A stretch of 34,477 bases of DNA from Nitrospira sp. (GTDB lineage Bacteria > Nitrospirota > Nitrospiria > Nitrospirales > Nitrospiraceae): the NCBI GenBank assembly GCA_005116815.1, contig SWDR01000013.1:20862-55338 (forward strand), read 5' to 3'. This document shows positions 24,408-32,380 of this stretch, piece after piece (positions within the stretch are counted from its first letter, which is position 1; the number at the start of each line of letters is the position of its first letter). Both the position numbers and the translations under genes were made by a program. The notes beneath the pieces were generated by a model. The model worked only from the letters and a program-made list of their open reading frames with translations. It searched no databases and was not told the DNA's origin.

Positions 24408-24900
24408 GCAGGGAGTCAAGCGGCGCAGTCAGCGGCAGATAGAAGATGTCAACGGGAGCGGTAAACCGGCCGATTTGGACGTGCTGCAATCTCTCGTCAC
24501 CGAGATGCTGCTGGCCCTCGGCGAAAAGCCTGGCCGCAATGGGCTCCTGAAAACGCCCGAACGAGTGGCCAAGGCCCTTGCTTTCATGACCCAGGGATAC
24601 CAGCGAGATATCGACCAGCTCTTAAATGGCGCGCTCTTTCCGATCGAGTACGACGAGATGGTCATCGTGAAGGACATCGGATTTTTCAGCATGTGCGAAC
24701 ACCACCTGCTGCCCTTCTTCGGCAAGGTCCATGTGGGTTATCTGCCCAATAAGAAGGTGGTGGGGCTCAGCAAGATTCCGCGTATCGTGGATATGTTCGC
24801 GAGACGGCTGCAGGTCCAAGAACGGCTCACCGTTCAGATTGCCGAAACTCTCAAAACTAGAGATCGCGGAGGTAGCGTGCCGCAGCGACCGTCGACTTGA
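24400..24900 (+). pseudogene. folE: GTP cyclohydrolase I, 3'-truncated
   Basis: Residues 1-152 match Fol[40 protein letters not shown] with zinc ligands C99 and H102, and [31 protein letters not shown]. After K152 (24855) the match stops, and the last 14 residues ([14 protein letters not shown]) come from a lytic transglycosylase gene read backwards. The missing ~40-45 residues include the second zinc cysteine and the conserved MRGV-Q segment, so the enzyme cannot be active as shown. FolE turns GTP into dihydroneopterin triphosphate for folate, queuosine and biopterin. The gene starts inside the preceding PTPS gene (ATG 24400, GAGAGGGA upstream), so the two are coupled. Confidence 0.88.
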
Positions 24901-25600
24901 TGGGGTCTCGCCGTTCGTCCACATAGTTATCGACGCGGAGCCCATAGGCCTTAGCCGTGCCCTGCATGAACTGCCAGGGGCCTGTGGCTTTGGCTCGGGA
25001 GTAAGCGTAGGGGTTGAATCCGCTCTCCACCAGCGAAAGGTAGACCAAGTCGCTGGGGAGATGAAACTCCGAGAAGATTTTATCGACCAGCGGCCGATAG
25101 CGGCTGAGCCGGAGGAGCCATTGCTCGAAGCGATCGTGGATGCCGGTATTGAAGTAGCGAATGTGGGCCTGCACCGAGGAGTCCATGACGATCGGCATAT
25201 CGTAGGCGGCATATTCCGCTGTCGCGCTTCGAGGGGCGTCTTGAGTCGGGGCCAGTTCAGCCGGAGGATTCAAGGCATCTGAAAAACGTGCGGTTGCTGG
25301 AGAGTTTCCCGCTGGGTTCAGCTGTAAGAGATCTTCGGCCCGCGGAACGCTGCTCGTTCGTACAGAGGGGGCGTTGCTGCCTTCCGTTGCCGGGCCTACC
25401 GTATCGAGCGGGACGAGATTGTCGTCCGGGTCGTCTGCTGCCGGTGCGTTCTCGTCCAGAACTGTGGACGGATCGGCTAAGGCTGGTTCGGTAGAAGTGG
25501 CGCTATGCCCTTCCGTCGGTAGGGAGAGGGTGAGCCACATTCCAAGTAAGAGCGCAATCGGAAGGGCGGCATGTCTTGGCCTGAGAGGTGTCGTGGACAT
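24857..25600 (-). pseudogene. mltD: Lytic transglycosylase (MltD-like), 3'-truncated
   Basis: From ATG 25600 the product has a signal peptide (~1-34, AALPIALLLGMWLTLSL), a Pro/Ala/Asp-rich linker, IRYFNTGIHDRFEQWLLRLSRY and the start of an SLT domain with catalytic E192 (LSLVESGFNPYAYS) and TGPWQFMQGTAKAYGL. The match stops at AARYLRDL (residue 247), followed at once by TAG. Intact SLT domains continue with the AAYNAGEG segment, and MltD proteins often add LysM repeats; these are missing because folE DNA begins there. The enzyme would cleave peptidoglycan in the periplasm. Earlier in-frame starts lie in the -35 region or have almost no leader. The truncation mirrors that of folE on the opposite strand. 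Confidence 0.85.
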
Positions 25601-25649
25601 GCGTTGGTTATCAATATTGTGTCTGAAGTTCAACATATTCTGTGAGGGT

Positions 25650-25678
25650 AGACTATCGAGCGACCTCGCGCTTGTCAA
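25650..25678 (-). promoter_or_regulatory. Sigma-70 promoter of the lytic transglycosylase gene
   Basis: On the minus strand TTGACA (25678-25673) and TAGTCT (25655-25650) are 17 bp apart. The predicted start near 25643 rules out the start codon at 25678 and supports ATG 25600. Confidence 0.6.
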
Positions 25679-25823
25679 GGAATTGCAAGAGGATTGGCAT
25701 TCTGTCCGAGGGCATACGGCGGTCAGGCTCGTTCACGTGTACAGAAAATCATGAGCGAAAATCACGCTGGGAACTGGAGAACAGAACAGTCTGGAAATGC
25801 GCGTGCCCGCACGGTTCCTTGCC

Positions 25824-25853
25824 TTGACAGCTTTTGGGAGGCAATGGTATCGT
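25824..25853 (+). promoter_or_regulatory. Sigma-70 promoter of the aminotransferase gene
   Basis: TTGACA (25824-25829) and TATCGT (25848-25853) are 18 bp apart, giving a leader of about 45 nt before ATG 25905. Confidence 0.55.
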
Positions 25854-25904
25854 CCCCCCTTCCCGCGTAGGATTTTTCACGTTTTATCCGAGGAGGATCC
25901 GTCG

Positions 25905-27044
25905 ATGCTGAAGCGGTATTTACTCGCCCCCGGTCCCACGCCTGTGCCCCCTGAAGTATTGTTGGCCATGGCGCGACCCATGTTCCACCACCGTGCTCCC
26001 GAATTCGATAAGGTGTTTGCGGAAGTCCGTGATGGGCTGAAGTGGCTGTTCCAAACGAAAAATAACGTGCTTATGCTGGCGGCATCCGGAACCGGAGGCA
26101 TGGAAGGTTCGGTCTCGAACTTCCTCTCTCCCGGCGACAAAGCGCTTACCATTAATGGCGGGAAGTTCGGGGAACGATGGACGAAGCTCTGCAAGACGTT
26201 CGGCGCAGAGGTCATCGAAATCAAGGTGGAGTGGGGACGGGCTGTCGATCCCCAAGAGGTGGCTGATGCGTTGAAGAAGGATCCTTCAATTAAAGCGGTT
26301 TATGTGCAGGCGAGTGAAACCTCGACCGGCGTGTCGCACGATATTAAGGCGCTTGCGGAGATCGTGAAGCCCTATCCCGATACCATTCTGGTGGTGGATG
26401 CCATTACGGCCCTCGGCGTATTCGACATCAAGACCGATGAGTGGGGACTCGATGTTGTGATCACAGGGTCGCAGAAGGCGCTGATGCTGCCGCCTGGCCT
26501 GGCATTTGTGAGCGTGAGCGATAAGGCCTGGAAGTTGGCAGACAAAGCGAAGAACACGGCGTTCTATTTCAATTTCAAAAAAGAGCATGAGAATCAGCAG
26601 AAGAATCAGACGGCCTATACGCCGGCTGTCTCCCTCATCGTCGGCCTGCAGGAAGTGTTGCGGATGATGAAGGAAGAGGGGCTTGAGGGGGTATTTGGCC
26701 GTCAGGCGATGCTTGCGAAGGCTATGCGCGAAGGGTTACAGGGGGCCGGGTTGGCGCTGTTTCCTAAAGAGTCGCCCAGCGATGCCCTCACTGCTGTGTT
26801 AGCGCCGGAGGGCATGGATGGTCAGGCGATCTACAAGAACCTGCGTGTCCAATACGGCATTACAGCAGCCGGTGGACAAGACCATTTGAAGGGGAAAATC
26901 TTCCGGCTCTCTCACATGGGCTACATGGACCGCTTCGATGTCATTATGGCAGTGGCAGCTGTTGAGATGGTCCTCAAAGGGCTGGGTCATCCGGTGAAGC
27001 TTGGAAGCGGTGTGGCGAAGGCACAAGAAATTTTGATGGCGTAG
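25905..27044 (+). CDS. Class V aminotransferase, alanine/serine-glyoxylate type
   Basis: The 379-residue PLP enzyme begins RYLLAPGPTPVPPEVL and has the PLP-contacting ASGTGGMEGSV (60-70), D165 in LVVDAITALG and the Schiff-base lysine K191 in VITGSQKALMLPPGLAF. The pattern fits alanine-glyoxylate/serine-pyruvate aminotransferases, and such enzymes often supply the phosphorylated or glyoxylate serine route in autotrophs. The exact amino donor cannot be told from sequence. ATG 25905 follows GAGGAGG at the right distance; an earlier in-frame ATG lacks a ribosome site. The gene stands alone, convergent with the FlgO/CsgG-like gene. Confidence 0.9.
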   Translation: MLKRYLLAPGPTPVPPEVLLAMARPMFHHRAPEFDKVFAEVRDGLKWLFQTKNNVLMLAASGTGGMEGSVSNFLSPGDKALTINGGKFGERWTKLCKTFGAEVIEIKVEWGRAVDPQEVADALKKDPSIKAVYVQASETSTGVSHDIKALAEIVKPYPDTILVVDAITALGVFDIKTDEWGLDVVITGSQKALMLPPGLAFVSVSDKAWKLADKAKNTAFYFNFKKEHENQQKNQTAYTPAVSLIVGLQEVLRMMKEEGLEGVFGRQAMLAKAMREGLQGAGLALFPKESPSDALTAVLAPEGMDGQAIYKNLRVQYGITAAGGQDHLKGKIFRLSHMGYMDRFDVIMAVAAVEMVLKGLGHPVKLGSGVAKAQEILMA

Positions 27045-27116
27045 CGGGTACGTCTCGAAACTTATACATATGCAATCGTCAAAACCTGTTTGATGAGTGA
27101 TGTGTTCATATGAGTT

Positions 27117-28097
27117 TCAATTGGTGGAAGGTGGTGTTGTCGTATCGGTGACTGTTGGAGCGGCTCCAGCCGGTTCGGCTGTGAGGCCTTCGATGGAGAA
27201 CCGGGCATCCAGGCGCGGCATTCTCTCGTGATACCGCAAGGTAAAGTGGCTCGCCTGTGCGCCGGCCGGAGCCGAGAATGTCAGTACGGCCCGGTCTTTT
27301 TCGCGTGGCGAGAGTTCGAGCCCCCGTGCACAGAGTCCTTCACGATTATCTTGTGCATCCAATTTCCACAACGCGCCATGGCTGTCTTCCAGCAGGGTGC
27401 TTTGCAGCAGGCAGAGGACTTTGATGTCACGCGAAGAGGTATTTTCGACGGTCAGATCGGCGGTGACCCGATTGTCCCGCTGGTGCAGCGAGGTCACGAC
27501 CAGCTGATACTGCTCATTACGATGGAAGCCGAGACCGGGGGGAAGCGGCGCCTTGGCGGATGGATCGACGATGACGACAGGCGGCTTATTCACTTCCTTG
27601 ATCAGGTCCCCTAGCGGGCCGGCTTTGGGAAGGGTGCCGCGTGTGGCGCCCAGCGATTGGACGGTGCTGGGGCTGAGCAGCTTCACGGTGACCCGAACCT
27701 CTCCCGCCGATTCGAGATAAGACCCAGTGAGAAATACATCGGCCCGTACTGCTTTGGCCGCTCGCGTCACGGCTTTTGCCTGAGCCGGTTCGAGCGTCGT
27801 GACATGGAATTTTTTCAACGTCGAAATCACGAGGGCGCGGTCGACGACTTTGAACTCGCCGGTGACCAAAATCTGCGTGCTCAGTTCTTCTGCGAGAAAC
27901 TGTCCGATCGGTGTGGCAAGGCCTTTCGCATCCGTAAAGTCCATCACCGCCAGACGGCTCCTCTTGGCCTTTGCGACATCGGCGATGACTCCTTCCGCCA
28001 GCAGCCTCAGACTATCCTCGTAGGGTGAGGCTGCGTGAGCAGGAATCGTCCAGCAGATGGAGATGGCCAAAAGAATCGTGAAGAGGAGGCGATTCAT
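27117..28097 (-). CDS. FlgO/CsgG-like exported protein
   Basis: The 326-residue product has a signal peptide (MNRLLFTILLAISICWTIPAHA, cut at ~22). Residues ~30-160 resemble FlgO/CsgG-type domains: SRLAVMDFTDAKGLATPIGQFLAEELSTQILVTGEFKVVDRALVISTLKKF and ADVFLTGSYLESAGEVRVTVKLLSPST. The C-terminal half (~200-310) is beta-rich (YQLVVTSLHQRDNRVTADLTVENTSSRDI) and is less recognisable. FlgO-like domains are found in envelope proteins that bind or assemble other outer-membrane components. No flagellar or curli genes are near. The protein is probably periplasmic, and no lipobox is present. Confidence 0.78.
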   Translation of the reverse strand: MNRLLFTILLAISICWTIPAHAASPYEDSLRLLAEGVIADVAKAKRSRLAVMDFTDAKGLATPIGQFLAEELSTQILVTGEFKVVDRALVISTLKKFHVTTLEPAQAKAVTRAAKAVRADVFLTGSYLESAGEVRVTVKLLSPSTVQSLGATRGTLPKAGPLGDLIKEVNKPPVVIVDPSAKAPLPPGLGFHRNEQYQLVVTSLHQRDNRVTADLTVENTSSRDIKVLCLLQSTLLEDSHGALWKLDAQDNREGLCARGLELSPREKDRAVLTFSAPAGAQASHFTLRYHERMPRLDARFSIEGLTAEPAGAAPTVTDTTTPPSTN

Positions 28098-28147
28098 ACC
28101 GGGAACGTCATCCTGTGAGATCGGGAATCACGTCAACGCTAGCGCAC

Positions 28148-28175
28148 ATTATACTCAGCGGGCAGGGCCTGTCTA
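28148..28175 (-). promoter_or_regulatory. Sigma-70 promoter of the FlgO-like gene
   Basis: On the minus strand TAGACA (28175-28170) and a perfect TATAAT (28153-28148) are 16 bp apart, with a predicted leader of about 45 nt. The -35 box overlaps the stop codon of the preceding membrane protein gene. Confidence 0.55.
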
Positions 28176-28679
28176 GCGGGCTTTTTCAGCATCCTGCCCG
28201 CGAACGAGAACGTGCCTCAGCAGTCGTCCTGCAGCATAACTGACCGGGGTCACGATGATTTGGGCAAATGGCAGGAAGACATAGGCTAAGGCTCCCTGGG
28301 CATCCGGAAACCAGAGGGTCATGACATGGGTCCAGGCAGCGAGTCCGAGAAGCCCAAGTGTGGTCATGAGCACACCGGCTTTGCGCCGACCGGTGAGCGG
28401 CAGATCTTCTGATGGGACGTTTCCGAGATGGAACAGAGCAAAGACGGCAAAGAGGATGAATGGCACAGCGTTCATGACCGCAATCAAGAATAGGTTGTAG
28501 CCTGGGGCAAACAGATGCAGGCGCAGTTGATAGAACGCCTGTCCTAACGACTGTTGGTGTTTGACCAGATCGACGCCGACCGTGGCCAGCAATGGGAGGG
28601 TGAGCCCCAAGAGGATGCAGCCCCAATAGACGATGAGGGTGAAGGTTGTGAGTCGGCGAGCCGGTGCTGAGTCGGTCAT
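28173..28679 (-). CDS. Four-helix membrane protein, function unknown
   Basis: This 168-residue protein has four hydrophobic segments (about 12-38, 58-82, 98-118 and 128-150: LIVYWGCILLGLTLPLLATV, NLFLIAVMNAVPFILFAVFALF, AGVLMTTLGLLGLAAWTHVMTLW and a final FAQIIVTPVSYAAG). I do not recognise a family. Its ATG overlaps the stop of the HEAT-repeat gene (ATGA, 28679-28676), so they are co-translated. The last residues QDAEKAR are encoded by an arm of the dispersed palindromic repeat, in the same reading phase that this repeat takes after the stops of other genes. Confidence 0.8.
   Translation of the reverse strand: MTDSAPARRLTTFTLIVYWGCILLGLTLPLLATVGVDLVKHQQSLGQAFYQLRLHLFAPGYNLFLIAVMNAVPFILFAVFALFHLGNVPSEDLPLTGRRKAGVLMTTLGLLGLAAWTHVMTLWFPDAQGALAYVFLPFAQIIVTPVSYAAGRLLRHVLVRGQDAEKAR
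28178..28196. repeat. Dispersed repeat arm (copy 5) inside a gene's 3' end
   Basis: On the minus strand this reads CAGGATGCTGAAAAAGCCC. It forms the last in-frame codons before the TAG at 28173-28175. Confidence 0.65.
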
Positions 28680-29662
28680 GGCGTCTGGTCCCTCTTGTTC
28701 TCGATCGACTGCAACGCGGCGAGTACTGCTTCGCGCACAATCGGATCGGTATCGTGCAGCGCCCTCTGCAGCGCAGGAGTCGATTCCTTCGCAGCCGGAC
28801 CGATTTCTTCCAATGCAGAGGCTGCCAGATACCGTTCGAGCGGTTTTCCGGTGGTGAGGACCGCAGCGATGCCGGAGACGGCATCGGCCGCGCGCGGGCC
28901 GAGTTTGGCCAATTGATGCAGCGTATAGGTGCGGTTCATCCCTTGGCTCAACATCAGGGAGTAGACAGAAGCCTGTATCAATCGTTCGGCTGCCGCCACG
29001 GCCGATTGAGCCGATCCAGCCAGGGTCTGATTCGAATCCTGTGTGAGTTCGCGCAAGGCGGCGAGGGATTCCTGGCTGGAGAAACCGCTAAAGGAAAATT
29101 GCGTGACTGCCGCGTAACGAACCGTCCATTCAGGATCGCGCAGCGCTTGTAATAAGCCGCCCATGACTATATCGATTGGAAGGCCAATAGCGCCCAGCGA
29201 ACGAGTTGCCCGTTCGCGGACCGCGATGTCTTCGTCACTCAAGAGCCTGACCAGAATAGGAACAGCCGGCTTCGCGACAGGCCCGAGCGCGCCAATCGTC
29301 GAGGCGGCATAGCCCTTCATGTGAGCATCTGGATCGTGGAGCTTCGGCAGCCAAACGGTCATAACCTGCCGTGCCGCACGTAAATCGATCGCCGGCAAGG
29401 CCCCGGCCGCCGCACCGCTCAAGGAGAGGTTTGCATCCGATGTCGCGACTGTCACCAAGACCGGCACTGCCGACTGCGCGTTCGAGCCGATCTCCTTCAA
29501 TCCCTCCGCCGCCAACATCTGCGCCTGCAGATCCCCACTCTGCAGATCTTCAATCAACCCAGGCACCGCCCGCGCACCAGTATTCAACCAATAAACAAGC
29601 CCCAGCAGGGCAATCAACAGCCCGAGTCCACTGAAATTCAGCCAGATTTGCTTGTGTGTCAT
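28676..29662 (-). CDS. Membrane-anchored HEAT-repeat protein
   Basis: The 328-residue product has an N-terminal membrane anchor (~8-27, WLNFSGLGLLIALLGLVYWL) followed by HEAT-like helical repeats: AVPGLIEDLQSGDLQAQMLAAEGLKEIG, AVPVLVTVATSDANLSL, AVPILVRLLSDEDIAVRERATRSLGAIG, GLLQALRDPEWTVRYAAV and STPALQRALHDTDPIVREAVLAALQSI. Such solenoids serve as protein-binding scaffolds. The next gene on the strand, a four-helix membrane protein, overlaps by 4 bp, so the two likely work together in the cytoplasmic membrane. No ribosome site is obvious at ATG 29662. Confidence 0.85.
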   Translation of the reverse strand: MTHKQIWLNFSGLGLLIALLGLVYWLNTGARAVPGLIEDLQSGDLQAQMLAAEGLKEIGSNAQSAVPVLVTVATSDANLSLSGAAAGALPAIDLRAARQVMTVWLPKLHDPDAHMKGYAASTIGALGPVAKPAVPILVRLLSDEDIAVRERATRSLGAIGLPIDIVMGGLLQALRDPEWTVRYAAVTQFSFSGFSSQESLAALRELTQDSNQTLAGSAQSAVAAAERLIQASVYSLMLSQGMNRTYTLHQLAKLGPRAADAVSGIAAVLTTGKPLERYLAASALEEIGPAAKESTPALQRALHDTDPIVREAVLAALQSIENKRDQTP

Positions 29663-29753
29663 TCGGCGGGCCTATTACCGGGGAGTTCATCTGGCTGAAA
29701 GTTGACGCTGTAGAGAAAGTGCCTTAGAGTGATGATCACATGAGGTGATTGTC

Positions 29754-29936
29754 ATGGCCACTCAAACGGTCAAGCAAAAGATTCTTCAGGCTGTCGAGAG
29801 ACTTCCCGATACGGCCACGCTTGAAGATGCCATCGAACGGCTCTGTTTCCTAGCGAAAGTTGAAGAAGGCCTTCGTCAATCCGATGCAGGCGAAACGGTT
29901 CCTCACGCCGAAGCCGTTCGTCAACTCTGCAAATAA
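29754..29936 (+). CDS. Antitoxin-like protein of a ParE/RelE-type module
   Basis: The 60-residue protein (MATQTVKQKILQAVERLPDTATLEDAIERLCFLAKVEEGLRQSDAGETVPHAEAVRQL) is of a kind commonly encoded just before ParE/RelE toxins: an N-terminal helical part, the FLAKVExGLRQxDAGExVPH motif, and no other domain. ATG 29754 has GAGGTGA 6 nt upstream and is preferred over GTG 29745. Only fragments of a toxin follow. It would bind and neutralise a toxin and repress its own promoter; without the partner it may be an orphan. Confidence 0.75.
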   Translation: MATQTVKQKILQAVERLPDTATLEDAIERLCFLAKVEEGLRQSDAGETVPHAEAVRQLCK

Positions 29937-29947
29937 CCCCGCTGAAT

Positions 29948-30063
29948 CTGGACGTGTTGAGCAATCAACGATATCCAGTTCATTCGGCAGTTCAGCCCGC
30001 AACACTCTCCTAACGTACCCAGCTCGTTTTCCCTACAGAGCCTTCGTCATGTCACATCATTAA
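29948..30063 (+). pseudogene. Possible remnant of a ParE/RelE-type toxin gene
   Basis: In one frame the bases read DIQFIRQFSPQHSPN, similar to the N-terminal helix of ParE toxins (D-I/L-x-x-I-x-x-F/Y-I ... D-S-P), and SNQ-like residues occur just before it in a different frame. The rest is not recognisable and no full-length frame of ~95 residues exists. The sequence suggests a frameshifted, decayed toxin behind the antitoxin. From here to 30201 I see nothing else. Confidence 0.4.
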
Positions 30064-30201
30064 GCACACTTGAGCTTGCCTACGGGTGCTCGGGCGGTGC
30101 CGGGGTTGTTCGTCAGCTTTACTGAAGATCATGACTCAAAATGGAAGCGGCGGGTATACGTCCAGGCTGAGATCATGTGGACCGGAGTTTAACGAAGGCG
30201 A

Positions 30202-31077
30202 TTAAAAGTTGTGCTTGGGGGGAAGGTTAGTGTGCCATCCAGAAAGTTTCAAGAACAAGAGAGACAAAAGTGCCACTTCGATCGTGAAGAGTACATAACG
30301 TATAAGTGCCTCTGAGGCAGAGAATATTCCTACATAGACTCCCAAGCTGTAAGATGTGAGTTGGTTGCCTAGTCGCCAATTGATATAAAAGGAGAGCGTT
30401 TTCTCTAGGAGAAGAAGCAAGGTTGGAATCCATCCAACAAGAAGTGCCACTCGCCAGCCGTTCCCCTTTGATTGCAACCAAGCAGAGCGCAGACTTACTT
30501 GGGCATCGACCGCGATGGCTGGGAGCAGCAAACTTAATCGACCTATGAGATAGCCCAAAAGTATTAGCCACAGCAGCGCCCATGGAAATAAGGACAGGTT
30601 GAGTCCCAATAGTCTGATCGATAGTTCATTGAACCCTCCTCCAAGAAAGGGTTCAATGAAATCAATGAACTGTATGACAACTTCGCTGACGATGAACAAA
30701 AGCATAATGCCGATGGTGTAAATGAATATAAGCCAGCCGAAGAACCTGAATTCTCTGTGAGGCCAACCAGGGATGCCAAATCGAGATACCGAATGCTTCC
30801 CAATAAGAATGGAGCGATGACAGGCCACGGCAAAGAAGCTGAAAATCAGGAGGTGTGGTAAATGCATCAATATGCCTATGGGGCGAGGCGCATCTCTCAA
30901 TAGCCAATATTCGCCAAGGTAGACCAAAGTCGTCAATGTCACGGGCAGGGCGAGGAGTCGCCAAAAGTGTTGAGGGTAATTCCAAGGGAGCAGAACCGCT
31001 TCTCTGATAATCGGCCCAATTCGCAAGGGCTGATTAGAGCATCCCTGTGGTGAATTCGTGTGAATAATTGCTTCCAT
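30202..31077 (-). CDS. Low-GC multi-pass membrane protein, function unknown
   Basis: The 291-residue product has about six hydrophobic segments (e.g. FWRLLALPVTLTTLVYLGEYWLL, LLIFSFFAVACHRSILIG, FFGWLIFIYTIGIMLLFIVSEVV, WALLWLILLGYLIGRLSLLL, VALLVGWIPTLLLLLEK, ALIRYVLFTIEVALLSLLFLKL). The VDAQVSLRSAWLQSKGNGWR stretch is found in membrane domains of glycerophosphodiester-like or DUF-type proteins; I cannot assign a role. ATG 31077 follows AGGAAGG and is chosen over an upstream in-frame start without a ribosome site. GC content is visibly lower than in neighbouring genes, and a decayed toxin module lies beside it, so it may be acquired. It contains a 13-bp perfect hairpin (30625-30660). Confidence 0.78.
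   Translation of the reverse strand: MEAIIHTNSPQGCSNQPLRIGPIIREAVLLPWNYPQHFWRLLALPVTLTTLVYLGEYWLLRDAPRPIGILMHLPHLLIFSFFAVACHRSILIGKHSVSRFGIPGWPHREFRFFGWLIFIYTIGIMLLFIVSEVVIQFIDFIEPFLGGGFNELSIRLLGLNLSLFPWALLWLILLGYLIGRLSLLLPAIAVDAQVSLRSAWLQSKGNGWRVALLVGWIPTLLLLLEKTLSFYINWRLGNQLTSYSLGVYVGIFSASEALIRYVLFTIEVALLSLLFLKLSGWHTNLPPKHNF
30625..30660. repeat. Perfect 13-bp inverted repeat inside a coding region
   Basis: TTCATTGAACCCT (30625-30637) and AGGGTTCAATGAA (30648-30660) are exact inverses with a 10-nt loop. They encode FIEPFLGGGFNE of the low-GC membrane protein. Confidence 0.8.
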
Positions 31078-31682
31078 TTGCCTTCCTGATAGTTCCGTTC
31101 GATCATAGTCAGAGGTTGGACACATCTGTCGAGCGATTTCTACTTTCTTACCTGTAGCGGGTAGGTTCACAGGCATAGAAGGCGGCAGTGCGTGCTGGGC
31201 TATTTGTATGGAGGCTTGGGCTTTCGACGTTATCGATTGACTGTTTTTTGTCTATTTGCACCGTGCACCTTTGTGTGGAGCGAGTCGGGGGTGGGATGTT
31301 TATCGCGCGTGTTCTGCGAGTACAGGGGGCCCCACCCACTTCTCTCCGTCTTTTATCTCTCCCCAATCTGGCACGGCGTGATTTGACGGGCTGGTCAGCG
31401 ACAGGACTCGTTCATTTCTTCCCTCATCCCTCTCTCCCTGGCCGGTGTTCAATCTTAGGGCCTGGGCTGGGCGGTTCTCGGAGCGCGATCAGAGCGCCGT
31501 TGGGTGACCGCTCATGCTGAGCTGCTGCGTCTGCCGCAGGCAGTGGCGACGAATGTTCGACGCCACACCGGCGCGACGGTGTGGCTAGTTTTCGGCGCCA
31601 AGCGGAGGCGAAGCATCGAGCGGCCAACGGCGCTCTGTGGCTCCACGCGGAGAGAGCCGCCCAGCTCTGGCCCGCCCGCCTC
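31078..31682. other. 605-bp intergenic region with a palindromic element
   Basis: No gene is supported. The left part (31078-31400) is upstream DNA of the low-GC gene; open frames there give low-complexity, Cys/Leu-rich translations without family features. The right part holds the ~200-bp imperfect palindrome at 31466-31665. Confidence 0.5.
31466..31665. repeat. About 200-bp imperfect palindromic element next to tenA
   Basis: Outer arms are GCTGGGCGG...GAGCGCCGTTGG (31466-31503) and CCAACGGCGCTC...CCGCCCAGC (31624-31665). A perfect internal hairpin CCACACCG/CGGTGTGG lies at 31563-31584, and another (CTGC/GCAG) is near 31530. The element ends 17 bp from the tenA stop. It is non-coding and may be a mobile or terminator-like repeat. 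Confidence 0.7.
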
Positions 31683-32351
31683 TCACACCGGCCACTTCTC
31701 CTCGTTCCACGCCATCTCCCAAAACATCCACTCATACCGCGAGCTGATCACGAACGCGTCTTCCATCCGCCGTTTCTCTTCTTTTCCCGCGGTCTTGGCC
31801 CACTGGTCTACTTTCTTGCGCATCCATTGCTGCACCTCGGCAAATTCAGGCGAGGCATAGAGCATGAGCCAGTCGCGATAAGGATGATTTTTAGAGGGTG
31901 GTCCGTTCTTCAGTAAATGTTGTCCGACGACGCAGTAGATCCAGGCGCAGGGGAGGGCGACGACGGTGATCTCCGCGACCGAGCCTGTATGCGCAACGGT
32001 CAGCATATGCCTGGTGTAAGCATAGTTCGTCGGCGCCATAGAGACGGACGCCATTTCCTTCGCGCTCATCTTCCAGCGCGATCCATATCCTTCGTGGAGG
32101 CTCCGTTCGACGACGATGGTCTCTTCGGCGAGCTTCGTGAGCCGCAGCGCCGTTTCTGAATCCGGCGCTCTCATTGCTCCGGCAGAAAACACGCGGGCCA
32201 GGTCGCCGAGAAACCTGGCGTCTTGCAGGATGTAGTACTTGAATTTGCGCTCCGGCAAGGTCCCCTTGCCCAAGGCCACGACGAATGGATGGGTGAGCTG
32301 TGCGTCCCAGATCGGTTGAGCCAGCATACGCAGATGGTCGGTGAATGACAT
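31683..32351 (-). CDS. tenA: TenA/THI-4 family protein (thiaminase II-like)
   Basis: The 222-residue protein has the all-helical TenA fold: WDAQLTHPFVVALGKGTLPERKFKYYILQD (D44), the catalytic cysteine C135 in VALPCAWIYCVVG, and C-terminal FVISSRYEWMFWEMAW with the conserved glutamate/tyrosine. TenA hydrolyses aminopyrimidine from damaged thiamin for salvage; some members lack a known substrate. Length is normal for the family. No thiamin gene is adjacent. Upstream, sthA is on the same strand 121 bp away with a repeat between. Confidence 0.9.
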   Translation of the reverse strand: MSFTDHLRMLAQPIWDAQLTHPFVVALGKGTLPERKFKYYILQDARFLGDLARVFSAGAMRAPDSETALRLTKLAEETIVVERSLHEGYGSRWKMSAKEMASVSMAPTNYAYTRHMLTVAHTGSVAEITVVALPCAWIYCVVGQHLLKNGPPSKNHPYRDWLMLYASPEFAEVQQWMRKKVDQWAKTAGKEEKRRMEDAFVISSRYEWMFWEMAWNEEKWPV

Positions 32352-32380
32352 CGTGGCCTCTTTCTATACAGGACGTTGTT

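Noticed and set aside
31188-31520. 110-codon frame between the low-GC gene and tenA
   Set aside because: No ribosome site, no family similarity, and it runs into the palindromic element.
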